From positions 310,001 to 374,000 of the forward strand of contig CM058234.1 of assembly GCA_030180135.1 (NCBI GenBank): a stretch of 64,000 bases of DNA, given 5' to 3'. Position 1 is the first letter of the stretch. Each line of letters opens with the position of its first letter. Below, in pieces: positions 46,316 to 58,429 of the stretch. The translations under genes and the position numbers were made by a program. The stretch is from Orychophragmus violaceus. Its lineage: Eukaryota > Streptophyta > Magnoliopsida > Brassicales > Brassicaceae. A model generated the notes under the pieces. It saw only the letters and a program-made list of their open reading frames with translations. It was not told the DNA's origin and searched no databases.

Positions 46316-47044
46316 TGTTGGAAATCCGAGCCAATTCTACCGTATTCAGAATCCTCGCGAGTTCCAGATAGCCTAGGATCTAGGGTCTAGTTAATTGAAT
46401 CATGATCTCACCTCGTGATTACCTGGAGTTTTGGCAGCGGAAGATGCAGGTAATACGAGATCTGTAGCGCCTCAGATGCTGCGCCTCTACTGATAGTCCA
46501 CACGCACACAAGCTGGAATCCGCCGGGATGCTAGTGCCGGTGCTCGGATCTCCCTGGGGATTCAGTTTCTAGAGGTTTCTGTGTTTTCTATCTGAGAAAA
46601 CACTCTGGGCGGCGCACGTCTGTCTAGGTCGAAGTTATAAGATCACTTATATATCGACTTTGTCATAAACCGAAAACTCATTCTCGATTTCGGCCTTGTG
46701 TCGACCGACACACTTAGTGGTGTCGATCGACACACATCTTGTGTCGACCGACGCACCCAATGGTGTCGATCGACACACCTCATTAAAACTCATATTCGAT
46801 CTGTATCCAATACACATCGATTATATCATATGCCAATGATCAATCCCATTCAGAGTGTTTCCAACTTGCTTAGGTGTGTGACCCTGTAGGTTCACACGAT
46901 ACCAGAAATGAGTTACAACTCATTTGTCATAAGCGGTTTCTAACAAAACATTATGACCACCTAGTATCACATGAATTGTCCGATCTCGACAATACAACTA
47001 TCTTTAGAGTTAGCATAATATGATTTCAGGACATAATCCCAACA
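46316..47044 (-). repeat. 3' LTR of element A
   Basis: 729 bp; contains four TCG(A)(T/C)CGA palindromes at 46701, 46723, 46744 and 46766. The internal side begins with the complement of a polypurine tract (ATCTCCCACTTG, 47045-47056). Confidence 0.92.
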
Positions 47045-48775
47045 ATCTCCCACTTGTACTGGAATCACCTATTCCTATAATCCCTTTGTCTCTATATCTC
47101 GATATGGCATAAGGCAAGAGACTGTGTCATCCTTATTATAGCCAACATCATGTTCATCGAACTTCTGATCTATACTGATTAAAACAAACGACTGACAATC
47201 ACCTCGTTTGAGCACGGCCATGCATTTTCTCAGTATCAAATCTTCGATGGGCCCTGAGATATTTATCTCTCGATATCCAGGAGGGACAAATCCCATCTTG
47301 TTTCATCCATGTTTCTACACATACTTCATGATACGCACAAGCAATGCCGTTATAGCCGCCAGTTACTGAACGACGTTTGACAATGTCAACACGTACCAAT
47401 TCATATGCTAGAAAGCATGATGAACTCAGGTCTAAGGACTATATTCTATAGTTGTAATGAGAACCTCCCATGACACTGATATTACTATCTTGTGGAGTTC
47501 TCATTAAGCGGGTCATGTCCGATCATATGTTCACCAACATATATCTACGTGACTGACTGTGATAATCATATCATTGACTCCATGAAACTTAGTCTAACAG
47601 TCACCTCACATACTAGTCTCGCGCGGTTATTGGTGCCCCACTTCAATAACCTCGACTAGGGACAATCATAATTTATGTCATCCTTTACTTATAGGGTTTC
47701 ATGATCAAGTCCTCAACTTGATGACCTATATGATGACCATAAAATACTTTGGGACTATTATTTAATTATCCAATAATTAAATAATACTGATGTCAGTTTT
47801 AACTCACATAAACACTACCAAAGCATGTCTATGTGAAGTTTACAACATAACTAAAATAACTCACACTAGAATCAAGATCATCTCTTCGGATATCTTATAC
47901 CTACAGTACTCAGAATAAATTCCGTGCTTAGGCTGTGGGAGAGACCGCGGTGTTCTTGTTTGGAACAATTCCAATAAACCACACCGCCATTCATATAACA
48001 TCGTTATTCTACGGTCCGCTGCTTGGAGCCTTTCCAACAGTCAGCACCGCTATTCAGAAAAAGAGACATGACCAGGTGGGAACCGGGAATCGTCTTTGTC
48101 CGTCCAACTACTTTCAACTGGTTCGTCACTTCCTCAGTTCACCACGAAACTATCCTTAGAGTTTTTAAACACTTGGGATATTTCTGGCAACTGATCAGTG
48201 ACTCTTACCGGAATATTTGGTATTTTCTCGTCATGCTTTATGCGTAAGCTGCATCTAGACGAGCGCAAAATATGGCATTCATGATGGATTATATTGCAAC
48301 AGCATTAGAACTCACACTCATTAATATTAGTTCAGACAGTGTTCAGAAACACTTTTCCTTGCTAATATTGTTACTAGCTCAGCCAGTGTCCAAGACACTT
48401 CATCTTGCTCAGATTATTGCCATAAGACCTTTGGTATGAAGCCATTCTTGGAATCAAGCGTATTAGATCTGTCCAATACCTTATCAACATAAGGATTTTG
48501 ACACGATCCAATTAGCTACTCTGATCCATTCCAATGGATCCTTATTCTAAGAATTCATGCGGCTTCTCCCATGTCTATCATTAAATTTGACTTCCGACCC
48601 AAATCTTGACAAGACTTCAGCGTCGGAACGTCGTTTGTGAGATTCAAGTATGTTAACTACTTACTGTGTGAGAATTGCCATTACGCTCCCACTAGTCTTC
48701 TTGTAAACACATGGTTTCTTTTCTTTCTGATCAAGTCAAAACCTTTGACCATATTATCAGAATGTTGATTCCAAC
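47045..48775 (-). pseudogene. Element A: 3' part of degenerate pol and conserved 3' non-coding block
   Basis: Together with 56245-57562 this is the region where pol should be. No frame is open beyond ~75 codons. The left ~740 bp is clearly homologous to 49449-50200 of element B (for example GCATGGCCATGCATTTTC and CGACTAGGGACA are shared), although neither copy codes there. Confidence 0.7.
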
Positions 48776-49448
48776 TGAAGGAATGTTTAGATCAATCCTG
48801 ATTCAATTCTCAGATTCAGATTATCCTAAACATGCGGATCTAGGTTCTCTGGAATAGAAAAAATTGTTGATCTCACCTTATACCTGTTTATTGCAGCGGA
48901 AAGGGATGGTATGTCAGAGATCAAAGAGCCACCGAGAGATAACTCCTCCAGAGGTTCACACACGCACACCGAGCAGGAAGAGGCTGCTAGACCAGGAGGA
49001 AATCGGCGCAGAGAGAGAGAGGAGGCTCGCGGCTAGGGCTTATTTTCGACCTGAACTCGTCTTAAGTTTATATAACTCGTTCAGTTCGTTTTGGGCCATT
49101 TGGCCCAAAGGCCAATTAACTCCGAGGCGTTCGCGCACTGTGTCGATCGACACTCCTTGTGTATCGATCGACACACAGCGGCCAAACCCAATTATTCTCT
49201 CTAAGTACAGTAAATGCCTAGCACTTTTACCGTACTTCTGCTACACCGTTCCTACACATTTTCCTTTTAGCTTAGGCGTGTGACCCATATGGGATCATAT
49301 AATAAAGGCAATAAGTCCAAGACTTATAGATCATGAGCGGACTCTAGCAAGCCATCATGACCCCCAGTATTATATGACTTATGTCTGATCATTGACATAC
49401 TCTTACTTTCTAGAGACAGTACCGAGATTACTGGACATAATTCCAACA
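48776..49448 (-). repeat. 3' LTR of element B
   Basis: 673 bp; carries two TCGATCGA palindromes 21 bp apart (49143 and 49164). Its outer 3' end in element sense is CATTCCTTCA; the internal side is followed by ATCTCCCACTTGTACTGG, shared with element A. Confidence 0.92.
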
Positions 49449-52400
49449 ATCTCCCACTTGTACTGGAATCTCTGTATTCATAATCCTTTTGCCTCAATAT
49501 CTCGATTAGTCATAAGGCAAGATTAGTGTCATCCTTATAAAGCCTAATCTTGTTCATCGGACTCTGATTTGATACTGACAATCCAAACGACTCGGGACAG
49601 TCCGTTTGAGCATGGCCATGCATTTTCCAATATTCAAATCTCCGATTGGCCTAGAGATATTCACTCCATTTATATTGGAGGGACAAATTCCGTCTTATTC
49701 CATCACTGTAAACTACTCATTTCATAATGTACCCAAACAAGGTCCTTATAACTATCGCAGAACGATAGCGTTAGACAATGATCAAAGTGCATCAGTCCAT
49801 GTGCAGTCACATGCATGCGAACTCAGGTCTAAGGACTATACTCTATAGTCGTAGTGAGAATCTCTTATGACACAGATATAAATATCCTGAAGAGTTCTCA
49901 TAAGCGGGTCTTGTCCGGTCGTATGTTCCCCAACATACACCTATGTACTGACTTTGATGCCGCGCATCTATGACACACTGAGACTTTGTCATAAGTCACG
50001 TACCAATCCAGTCTCACACGGTTGTTGGTGTTCCAATTTCAACAACCTTCGACTAGGGACATAATGATATAAGTCATTTATCAAATATAGGGTCTCATGA
50101 TCAAGCTAAATGACTTTGATAACTCAAGATCAAGTCATTTACTTCGATGACCTATAAAATGGTTTATATCACTTTGGAACGATTATTTCATCACAGTTAA
50201 AATAATCTTGAAATAATAATTTCATTAAACATCTTAAATGTTGTTTCAAGAACATATCCAATAACTAAATAAAGCCCTTTAATAACTCCCACTGAAATTA
50301 AGACTACATCTTAATTTCACTTATCCTACAGCAACAGTCCGCGACTCGTGCTTAGGCCTAAGGAGTGGCTTCGTTAATAGATTAGCAACGTTCTCATTCG
50401 TTGAAACTTGCTGATCTACTTAACATCTCTGTCATTTATCTTACGGAATAGGTTATACCTATCCTCAAGGTGTTTGGACCTCTGATGTGCAGCTAGTCTC
50501 ATCTATGCTGGATATCACATCAAGTTCAGTGACGAACTCTTCTTTCCAAACAACCTCTTTCGCCGCTTCCCAAGCTGCGAAAGATTCAGCTTAAGTCATG
50601 GAGTCAGCAACAGTGCCGTGCACCGCCAGACAAACACAAGATATAACCGGACTGTGACCGGAAATCATCTTTGTCTGTTGGAAACTTGCCTTTCAGACTC
50701 TATCAACTTTTAGCACCTCACATTCTCCGTAAATCAAGAACTTATCCTTAGTATTCCTCAAATACTTTAGGACATACTTTAGGAAACTTGATTCTTTGCT
50801 GGATTTGACTGGTCTTTATTTGTCTTGCTTAACATTAAAGCAAGACAAACAAGTATGTTTCATGGCATTCATGATAGATCCAATTGCCGACGCATATGGA
50901 ATCTCATCCATGCATTTAAGCTCAGCAGTTATCGTAGGATACTGTATATTGCTTAACTTAATGCCATGTGACATTGGCATAAAACCCTTCTTGGATTGCT
51001 CAAAACGTGTAGGACTTTGTCAATTTAAGAATCCTACTTTGTCCTACCAGCTCTTTTGGATCTCTATCTTTAGATCCAAAATCCAAGAACTACGTGGCTT
51101 TACCCATGTCAATCATTAAACCAACTCCCAAGCTAGTCCTTTACCGACTACAGCGTTGGGACGTTATATCCGAGAATCAGTATGTCATCGACATACACTT
51201 TGAGAAATGCAATATTGCTCCACTTATCTATTAGTAAACGCACAGTTCCATTTCGTTCCTGCTTAAGTCAAAACCTTGACTACTTCAACAGAACAAAGAT
51301 TCCAACTCCGATATGTTTGCTTCCATCCATGAATGGATCGATGAAGCCAACTTACACAAAATGTAATTCTTCGGAGTCTGGGCTCACTTTCGCTTCCTTG
51401 AATTTCGCAGATTCGTCGCTTTCAATGATCATCAGATCATGCGAACATTCAATGATCATCAGGCTGAACTAATGACGAGAATTCACTCTCGGATTAGTGA
51501 CTGATTCTTTCATATCTGCGAACTTCAGGCTCCACAGGTGTAAGATTCTACAGAAATCTGTAAATCCTTCCGCTGCTCTCCCTCAATAGGTTAAGCAGCC
51601 TCCTGTATTTCTCGAATTTCTTCGAGTTGTACTTTTACTCCCACTGTTCTTCTTGGAAAGTAACTTCCCTTCTTAGAAAACAGAATGGTCGTAAAAATAC
51701 CGAGCCTTGGTTTCCCTAAGAAAACTTCGAGTTATACTTTTACTCCTACTGTTCTTCTTGGAAAATAACTTCCTTTCTTAGAAAACAGAATGGACGTAAA
51801 AGTAATAAGCCTTGGTTTCCCTGGGACAACCAGCGAAGTAGCTCAACTACTAATACTCAGTAAAGACGAATTTGGATCGATTCCAATCCACATTTACGTG
51901 GTGTCTTTCAACTGATGTTGGTGGAACTATTTCAGTGTAAACTTAGATATTTTAGAGCGTTATTCTTCAATAATATCATGGAAGATTCGTGTGACTCATC
52001 TTTAATCATTTCTAATAAGATCTGATTCTTTCTCACAGAAAACACCTACAGGTTTTTCAGGAGAAATGAGCTGTGAAACGATTTCACACTCATTCAGATG
52101 ATCACTAAATCAATGACTTAAGTATTCTCACTCGTGATTTTAAATTCAGAGTCTTAATACTTTTGTCATTCAGATCCTATACTTCATTCTGGAACTCTTT
52201 CGACCATGTCAAAGAATTCCGACTTGTGTCTCATCTAATGAACACAGTCACACTCACTGAAGTAATCAGTAGAGACAATGAAGTACAGGAGATTTTTCTC
52301 TGGCATTACTGCTCATTGGGCCACATACATGAGTATGTTCCAGGTCCAATAAGCCTTTGGGCCTTTCTCTAGCTCGGCTAAGATAGGCCCTTTTCCTTTT

Positions 52401-52788
52401 GGTCCAGTAAACAGAATTCAAGTCTCATAAGATATCTTATCAAATGAGCCCAACAGTCCATAACTATGGAATTTCTGAATCCGACTTACTCAATGTGACC
52501 AAGACTTTTATGCCAAGAAAAATCAGGTTTAATTCATTAGATTTAAACCAATTCGGTATTTATGTTACATTTAGGCACTCTTTGGTTTAAGATATAAAAC
52601 CCATTCCATGAATAGGGTGCTACAATTAATATTTCATTAAGATCAAAAGAACAAAACTTGTCTTTTATCAAAATGAAAAACATTCAAATTCTTACAAGAA
52701 AATGAAAGACAATTCTGCTTAAAGCAGGTACATTGTAGCAATTACTTAATACAAAACCAAGCCTAAAAGGGATCTATAAGTGAAAACC
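49449..52788 (-). pseudogene. Element B: degenerate Copia pol and 3' region
   Basis: Minus-strand relics of pol appear in the right order. An integrase start similar to HTHVCGPMS lies near 52310-52340, a reverse-transcriptase YVDDILIL block near 51180-51210, and RNase H-like HLEDRYNLFRKI near 50440-50485. They are separated by stops and frameshifts, so no functional pol can be made. Confidence 0.75.
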
Positions 52789-53874
52789 CTACGGCTGAGG
52801 CAGCATCCCAAGCTCCTTCCAGACATGTAGTTTCACTTGCCCTTCCTTCAACGTTCTACTGTTGCTTAGGCTCTGCATATTATCACAAATATCAGTGCCA
52901 CAACCAGTATCCAATACCTTTAAGGACGTTCTACTGTTGCTTAGGCTCTGCATATTATCACAAATATCAGTGCCACAACCAGTATTCAATACCTTTAAGG
53001 TAGAACTTGAAGTAATAACATGAATACCTGAGGAAGTAGTCTCATACATCAACTTCAATTCCTCATCATCTTCCATGAATTTAATGCAATTTCTCTTCCA
53101 ATGCCCTGTCTCCTTACAGTAGCAGCACTTACCAACGCAAGAGGTATCTGACTCGGGCTCAGAAGACACACGCTTGCCATGATTCAAAATCTGGACAACT
53201 TTGTCTTCACCCTTGTCAGCAGTAAGCCTACCCTTCTCATTCATGAGATTGTACAGGGTACTCTTCACGTTTGGCTCAACTGTCTTGAGCATATCATGCA
53301 GTTCAGTCAGCGTCTTCGTTAAGCCTTTCTTGATATAGTTCCTTCTGAACTTATCATAGCTTGACGGCAGTGACTGCAGAATGATCTCAGTTGCCAACTC
53401 TTGGCTAACTGGATAATCCAGTTTCCTCAGGTTATCAATGTAACCCATCATTTTACTGACATGAGGACTCACTGGATGATCATTTGGTAGCTTGCAGCTA
53501 GTGAGAGATTTAACCAACTGGTATCTCTCCACTCTTATCTGCTCCTGAAATTTCAATTTCAGGCTGCTGATCATCTCTATTGGCGACTCCATGTTCTCAT
53601 ATCGCTTCCGCAAGTCTGAGTCCATGGTAGCCAATATCAGACCACGCACATCTACCGCATCATTATAATACTTATTCCAAGCATTATATACTGCATGAGA
53701 AGCATTGGACCCGATCCTCACGGGGAGAGCTCTCTCAAGGACATAGTCCTTTCTCTCCTGTCTGAGGACTAGCCTCAGGTTCCGCGACCAAGTCAAGAAA
53801 TTTGATCCGTTCAGCTTGTCCATCTTAAGGACAGACCGGATCGAGAAAGTGTTTTGATTGTTTGTGCTAGTCAT
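52789..53874 (-). CDS. Element B gag with truncated protease end
   Basis: 361-codon open frame. Residues ~10-220 are a UBN2-type Copia gag (KLNGSNFLTWSRNLRLVLRQ near the start). A CCHC zinc knuckle CCYCKETGHWKRNC lies at ~250-263. The C-terminus runs into a protease-start motif VL(N/D)TGCGTDICDN that is present twice because of a 75-bp in-frame tandem duplication, and then stops. It likely makes a capsid protein but no pol. About half the residues match the gag of element A. Confidence 0.85.
   Translation of the reverse strand: MTSTNNQNTFSIRSVLKMDKLNGSNFLTWSRNLRLVLRQERKDYVLERALPVRIGSNASHAVYNAWNKYYNDAVDVRGLILATMDSDLRKRYENMESPIEMISSLKLKFQEQIRVERYQLVKSLTSCKLPNDHPVSPHVSKMMGYIDNLRKLDYPVSQELATEIILQSLPSSYDKFRRNYIKKGLTKTLTELHDMLKTVEPNVKSTLYNLMNEKGRLTADKGEDKVVQILNHGKRVSSEPESDTSCVGKCCYCKETGHWKRNCIKFMEDDEELKLMYETTSSGIHVITSSSTLKVLNTGCGTDICDNMQSLSNSRTSLKVLDTGCGTDICDNMQSLSNSRTLKEGQVKLHVWKELGMLPQP
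52851..53000 (-). repeat. 75-bp in-frame tandem duplication in gag/PR of element B
   Basis: ACGTTCTACTGTTGCTTAGG begins at 52851 and again at 52926; the two 75-bp copies differ by one base that I can see. Each copy encodes one protease-active-site-like block, one reading DTGCG and the other NTGCG. Confidence 0.85.
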
Positions 53875-55558
53875 AACTGAAAATTAAGATAAAAGGATTT
53901 TAGTTAATATGTTCAATATGATTAATCTCGTATTAAATTTAATATGATTAATCACGCATTATATTCAATAACATAAGTTACCCTCAATAGAATATAATGA
54001 TTCCAAGATCCACATATAACTAAGATTAAAGTGGGCCACTGGCCGTCACCCAACCTTAGCTTATATCGGTAAGCCCTATATCGGCTAATTATATCCGTGA
54101 TATAACTCTTGGTTGTGAATCTGGGCCCGAGGCCCAATCCACTCTGATGTCTCAAGGCCCGGGACTCCCGATGGCCTAGTCAAGAAAACCAGACTATACA
54201 GTCATGTAATCATTAATGTCTGGGACTCCCAATGACATTTATGAATCACAAACCGTCTTATCCACGCAAAAGCAGACACCCTCACACTGTAAGGCCATGA
54301 ATACAATTGAATGGGCTTCGACAGCTGACATAGAATGGACAAGACATCCAACGCTTGATATTATTTGAGGTTCGTAGGTTTATTTTAAAATCTTATTCCC
54401 AAAATAGAAGATTACTATTTCGGGAAACTTTCCATTTTAGAAAACCTACTATTTTGGAAACTTTCTAAAATTGGAAACTTTCTAAAACCGGAAACTTTCT
54501 AACTTTAGAAATTTCTTAAAATCCGAATCATGCAAATCTAGAAACTTCTATAAATTAAGAAACTTTCTAATTTCAAAATATCGGAAACTTTAATTTAAAA
54601 TCGACTTTATATTTTTTTATAAAATAAATTTTAAATTAATCTGAAGAAAGACTCAAATAATTGGCCCAATTGTTTTAACTTCTTGGCCCGAGGCCCAAGA
54701 ATTGGTCCATGTCCAAGACATGACCCAATTGTCCAATTAAATGACATAACCGGTCTGGTTCATTAAAATTGGTCTAACCAAATTTTAATTACTACGATGA
54801 CCACAATTGTCAACCGGTTATTTACTAAACCGGATTTTCTCAATTTATTTGGTCCAACCAAATCAAATTAGAAAATCCTGGTTTAGGCACAAAATCCAAT
54901 TTTTCGACTTTGGATTTCTTATCCCGGTTTAACCAGACTTAATAAAATTATTAAATCTGTTTATTAAACCGTGACATTTTATTTTAATCAAAATATTAAA
55001 CCGAGCCTTAAACCAACCATGTCGATCGATGAACCAACCGTGTCGATCGATCCATCAACCACATCGGTCGATGCTCTTAGCATCGATCCTGCATCGATCG
55101 TGCATCGATCCTGTATCGATCGATGCTCTCACGCATGCACGGAACCGAGCCAAAACCCTAACCGTGTCGATCGATGCATCAACCGCATCGGTCGATGCAC
55201 CAACATCGAACCTGCATCGATCCTGCATCGATCAATGCTTTCACGCGTTAACAGGTTTTGCCGAGAGTCTGTATCGACCGATCCATGCGATCGTATCGAT
55301 CGATCCATGCGATCTCCGATTGTATCGACCGATCCATGCGATCGTATCGATCGATCCATGCGATTCTGGCCGATTCTCATTCTCTCGGATTCGATCGCAT
55401 ATCAAATCATATAGCTTGATCATGCGATTTTTCCATGTGTTTAGGTTTCAATTCTTGTTACTTAAGTGATTTCTCTTATCAGTAGTTGATTCAAAACACT
55501 TTTAAACAAGAAAAACAATCCTAAACTTGAATCTAAACAAGAAAAACCAGAACCAATA
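53875..55558 (-). other. Long leader of element B
   Basis: About 1.7 kb between the primer-binding site and the gag start. It holds no long ORF in element sense. It contains a 17-bp GGAAACTTTCTAAAA-type tandem repeat (about 54456-54506) and the TCG palindrome array (55022-55354). Confidence 0.7.
55022..55354. repeat. Array of TCG(A/G)(T/C)CGA palindromes, leader of element B
   Basis: Ten octamers start at 55022, 55043, 55064, 55116, 55167, 55188, 55274, 55296, 55325 and 55347. Neighbour distances of 21 or 22 occur five times. Partial copies (CATCGATC) at 55083, 55093 and 55104 continue into 55116 at steps of 10, 11 and 12 bp. Steps near one or two DNA turns dominate. Confidence 0.85.
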
Positions 55559-55570
55559 GCTCTGATACCA
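55559..55570 (-). promoter_or_regulatory. Primer-binding site of element B
   Basis: GCTCTGATACCA on the plus strand is the complement of TGGTATCAGAGC, one base from the 5' LTR of the minus-strand element. Confidence 0.9.
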
Positions 55571-55571
55571 C

Positions 55572-56244
55572 TGAAGGAATGTTTAGATCAATCCTGATTC
55601 AATTCTCAGATTCAGATTATCCTAAACATGCGGATCTAGGTTCTCTGGAATAGAAACAATTGTTGATCTCACCTTATACCTGTTTATTGCAGCGGAAAGG
55701 GATGGTATGTCAGAGATCAAAGAGCCACCGAGAGATAACTCCTCCAGAGGTTCACACACGCACACCGAGCAGGAAGAGGCTGCTAGACCAGGAGGAAATC
55801 GGCGCAGAGAGAGAGAGGAGGCTCGCGGCTAGGGCTTATTTTCGACCTGAACTCGTCTTAAGTTTATATAACTCGTTCAGTTCGTTTTGGGCCATTTGGC
55901 CCAAAGGCCAATTAACTCCGAGGCGTTCGCGCACTGTGTCGATCGACACTCCTTGTGTATCGATCGACACACAGCGGCCAAACCCAATTATTCTCTCTAA
56001 GTACAGTAAATGCCTAGCACTTTTACCGTACTTCTGCTACACCGTTCCTACACATTTTCCTTTTAGCTTAGGCGTGTGACCCATATGGGATCATATAATA
56101 AAGGCAATAAGTCCAAGACTTATAGATCATGAGCGGACTCTAGCAAGCCATCATGACCCCCAGTATTATATGACTTATGTCTGATCATTGACATACTCTT
56201 ACTTTCTAGAGACAGTACCGAGATTACTGGACATAATTCCAACA
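55572..56244 (-). repeat. 5' LTR of element B
   Basis: 673 bp, paired with 48776-49448; palindromes at 55939 and 55960, again 21 bp apart. Confidence 0.92.
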
Positions 56245-57562
56245 CCAACTCCAAGATGTTTTCTTCAATCCAGAAATGGATCGGATCCTTTCGGATCTGC
56301 GAATTTCAGGCTCCACAGTTGTAGATCCTACAACACTTTGCAGATCTCACCGCTGCTCTTCCTCATCAGGTTGAGCAGCCTCCTGTGTTCATCGAATTTC
56401 TTCGATGTGTACTTTTACTCCCACTGTTCCTTTTGAAAATATGATCTTTCTTAAAAGACACAGTTCTGGACAACAAAAGTACTAAGCCTTGGTTTCCCTA
56501 GGACAACCAGCGAGGTAGAACTTATCATATTTGGGTTCAAGTTTGTTTGTTGACTACTGTCTTACACAAACCTTGCAATCCCAATTAATCAGAAAAACAA
56601 ATTTGGAAATTACCCAGTCCACATCCAATGTGGTGTTTTTCACTGATTCTGATAGAAACCTTTTCTGCGCAAAGACAGACGTTTTAGGACGTATTCTTAA
56701 AACGTTTATGGAAGATTCCTGTGACTCATCATTAATCGGAGCATATCCAATAAGATCCGATTCATTCTGCCAGATGATCACCCAATTCTTGACTTAAGTA
56801 TTTCCTCCGCGATTCAATCGAGGATCTCAATACTTCTGTCAAATTGGTTCTACACTTCATCTTGGAACTCCTCAAAGGATTCTTGCATGTGTCTCATCAA
56901 ATGAACACATCCATACTTATTGATACCATCAATGATGTAATGAAGTACAGAGGATTTTCTTTGGCACTAATGCTCATTGGGCCGCATACATCAGTATGTG
57001 TAAGGCCCAACAAGCCTTTGGCCCATTTCTTTTAGCTTCGCTAAAAAAGGGGCCTTAGTCATTTGGTCCGGTGAACAGAATTCATATCTCAAATGATTAA
57101 CAATCGAATGAGTCCAAAACTATGGAACTTTTTGAATTCGCTTCACTCTATGTGGTTAAACGACTATGCCAAAGAAAAGTCGAGTTCAAGTCATCAGACT
57201 TACACCTTTAGTATTTGTGTTATATTCTGACTTTCGCTGGTTTAAGATATAAAACCCATTCCAAATGGGGTGCTACCATATGATATTTCATTGTGATCTA
57301 AAGAACAAAACTTGTCTTTTATCAAAATGAAAAACATCCAAATTCTTTACAAGAAAATGAAAGACATTTCTGCACAAGGCAGATACATAGTAGCAATTAC
57401 TTAATTTCTAAAACCAAGTATGAAAGGCTCCTACAAGTGGAGAATCTCTACGGCTCATGCAGAAACCATTGCTTCATACCAGACACGTAGTTTCACTTGT
57501 CCTTTCTTCAACGTTCTACTGTCGCTTAGGTCCTGCATATTTCAAAAATATCAGTACCATAA
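56245..57562 (-). pseudogene. Element A: degenerate protease and integrase region
   Basis: Just after gag the minus strand shows a decayed protease start (VLDTSYGTDI, ~57545-57575), and further on an integrase relic (HTDVCGPMS near 56970-57000, then KYGCVHLMRH). Frameshifts and stops interrupt it repeatedly. The segment ends where element B entered. Confidence 0.75.
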
Positions 57563-58429
57563 CTAGTATCCAATACATAGTAGAACTTGAATTATTAACA
57601 CAATACCTGAAGAAGAAGTACCATACATCTCCTTCATCTCTTGTGAATATTCCAAGAATTTAATGCAATCTCTCTTCCAATGCCCTGACTCATTGCAGTA
57701 GAAGCACTTTCTAACACCAGATGGACCTGACTTGGGCTTGAAAGATGACACAGGCTTATCCTGATTCCAAATCTGGACGGCCTTGCCTTCACCCTTGTCT
57801 ATAAAAGATTTCTTAAATCTTTTACCTATTTTGATGTTTTGCTCTGCTGTCTTGAGCATGCCATGCAGTTCAGTCAACGTCTTCGTCAAGCCTTTCTTGA
57901 TATAGTTCTTGATGAACTTCTCATAACTCGACGGCAGTGACTGCAGAATGATGTCAGTAGCCAACTCTAAGCTGACAGGACATTCCAGTTTCCCCAGGTT
58001 ATCAACGTAACCCATCAGTTTAATGACATGAGGACTTACTGGAGCATCCTCTGGTAGTTTGCACTCGGTGAGAGACTTCACCATCTGAAATCTCTCAACT
58101 CGTGCCAGATCCTGAAACTTCAGTTTCAGGCTGGTGATCATCTCTATTGGCGACTCCATGTACTCATATTGACTCTTCAAGTCCGAGCTCATGGTAGCCA
58201 ACATCAGACCACGCACATCTACCACATCAATATAATGCTTATTCCAAGCATCATATACTGCATTTGAGCGATTGGTCCCAAGTTTTTCTGGAAGAGCTTT
58301 CTCTAGGATATAGTCCTTACTCTCCTGCTTGAGAATGAATCTCAAATTCCGATACCAATCCAGGAAATTCGATCCATTTAACTTGTCCTTCTCAAGGACG
58401 GATCGCAATGAGAACGTAGTCTCAGACAT
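57563..58429 (-). CDS. Element A gag
   Basis: 288-codon open frame starting MSETTFSLRSVLEKDKLNGS. The UBN2-type gag body is followed by a CCHC zinc knuckle CFYCNESGHWKRDC (~250-263). The frame runs out shortly after TSSSGI, where protease should begin. It is a capsid-type protein with nucleic-acid-binding knuckle. The clean frame contrasts with the ruined pol beside it. Confidence 0.85.
   Translation of the reverse strand: MSETTFSLRSVLEKDKLNGSNFLDWYRNLRFILKQESKDYILEKALPEKLGTNRSNAVYDAWNKHYIDVVDVRGLMLATMSSDLKSQYEYMESPIEMITSLKLKFQDLARVERFQMVKSLTECKLPEDAPVSPHVIKLMGYVDNLGKLECPVSLELATDIILQSLPSSYEKFIKNYIKKGLTKTLTELHGMLKTAEQNIKIGKRFKKSFIDKGEGKAVQIWNQDKPVSSFKPKSGPSGVRKCFYCNESGHWKRDCIKFLEYSQEMKEMYGTSSSGIVLIIQVLLCIGY

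Larger units (their letters stand above)
48776..56244 (-). mobile_element. Copia-type LTR element B (minus strand) nested in element A
   Basis: Two 673-bp LTRs (48776-49448 and 55572-56244) flanked by the 5-bp target duplication CCAAC (48771-48775, 56245-56249). The primer-site complement lies beside the right LTR, so it too is minus strand. The LTRs show one difference that I can see (an A/C in AGAAAAAATTG versus AGAAACAATTG). Gag is open, pol is riddled with stops. The total is 7469 bp. Confidence 0.94.

Noticed and set aside
48864..49283. Identical 139-codon ORFs at 48864-49283 and 55660-56079
   Set aside because: They lie inside the two LTRs of element B and are antisense to it; identity reflects the LTR pair, not a gene.
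55022..55354. CRISPR-like look of evenly spaced short repeats
   Set aside because: Repeats are 8-16-bp palindromes with very short spacers in a plant retrotransposon leader; no CRISPR biology applies.
54971..55469. ORFs of ~147 codons rich in Ser-Ile-Asp/Asp-Arg repeats on both strands
   Set aside because: Produced by the TCGATCGA array, which has no stop in most frames on either strand. A DNA or RNA signal is more likely than a protein.
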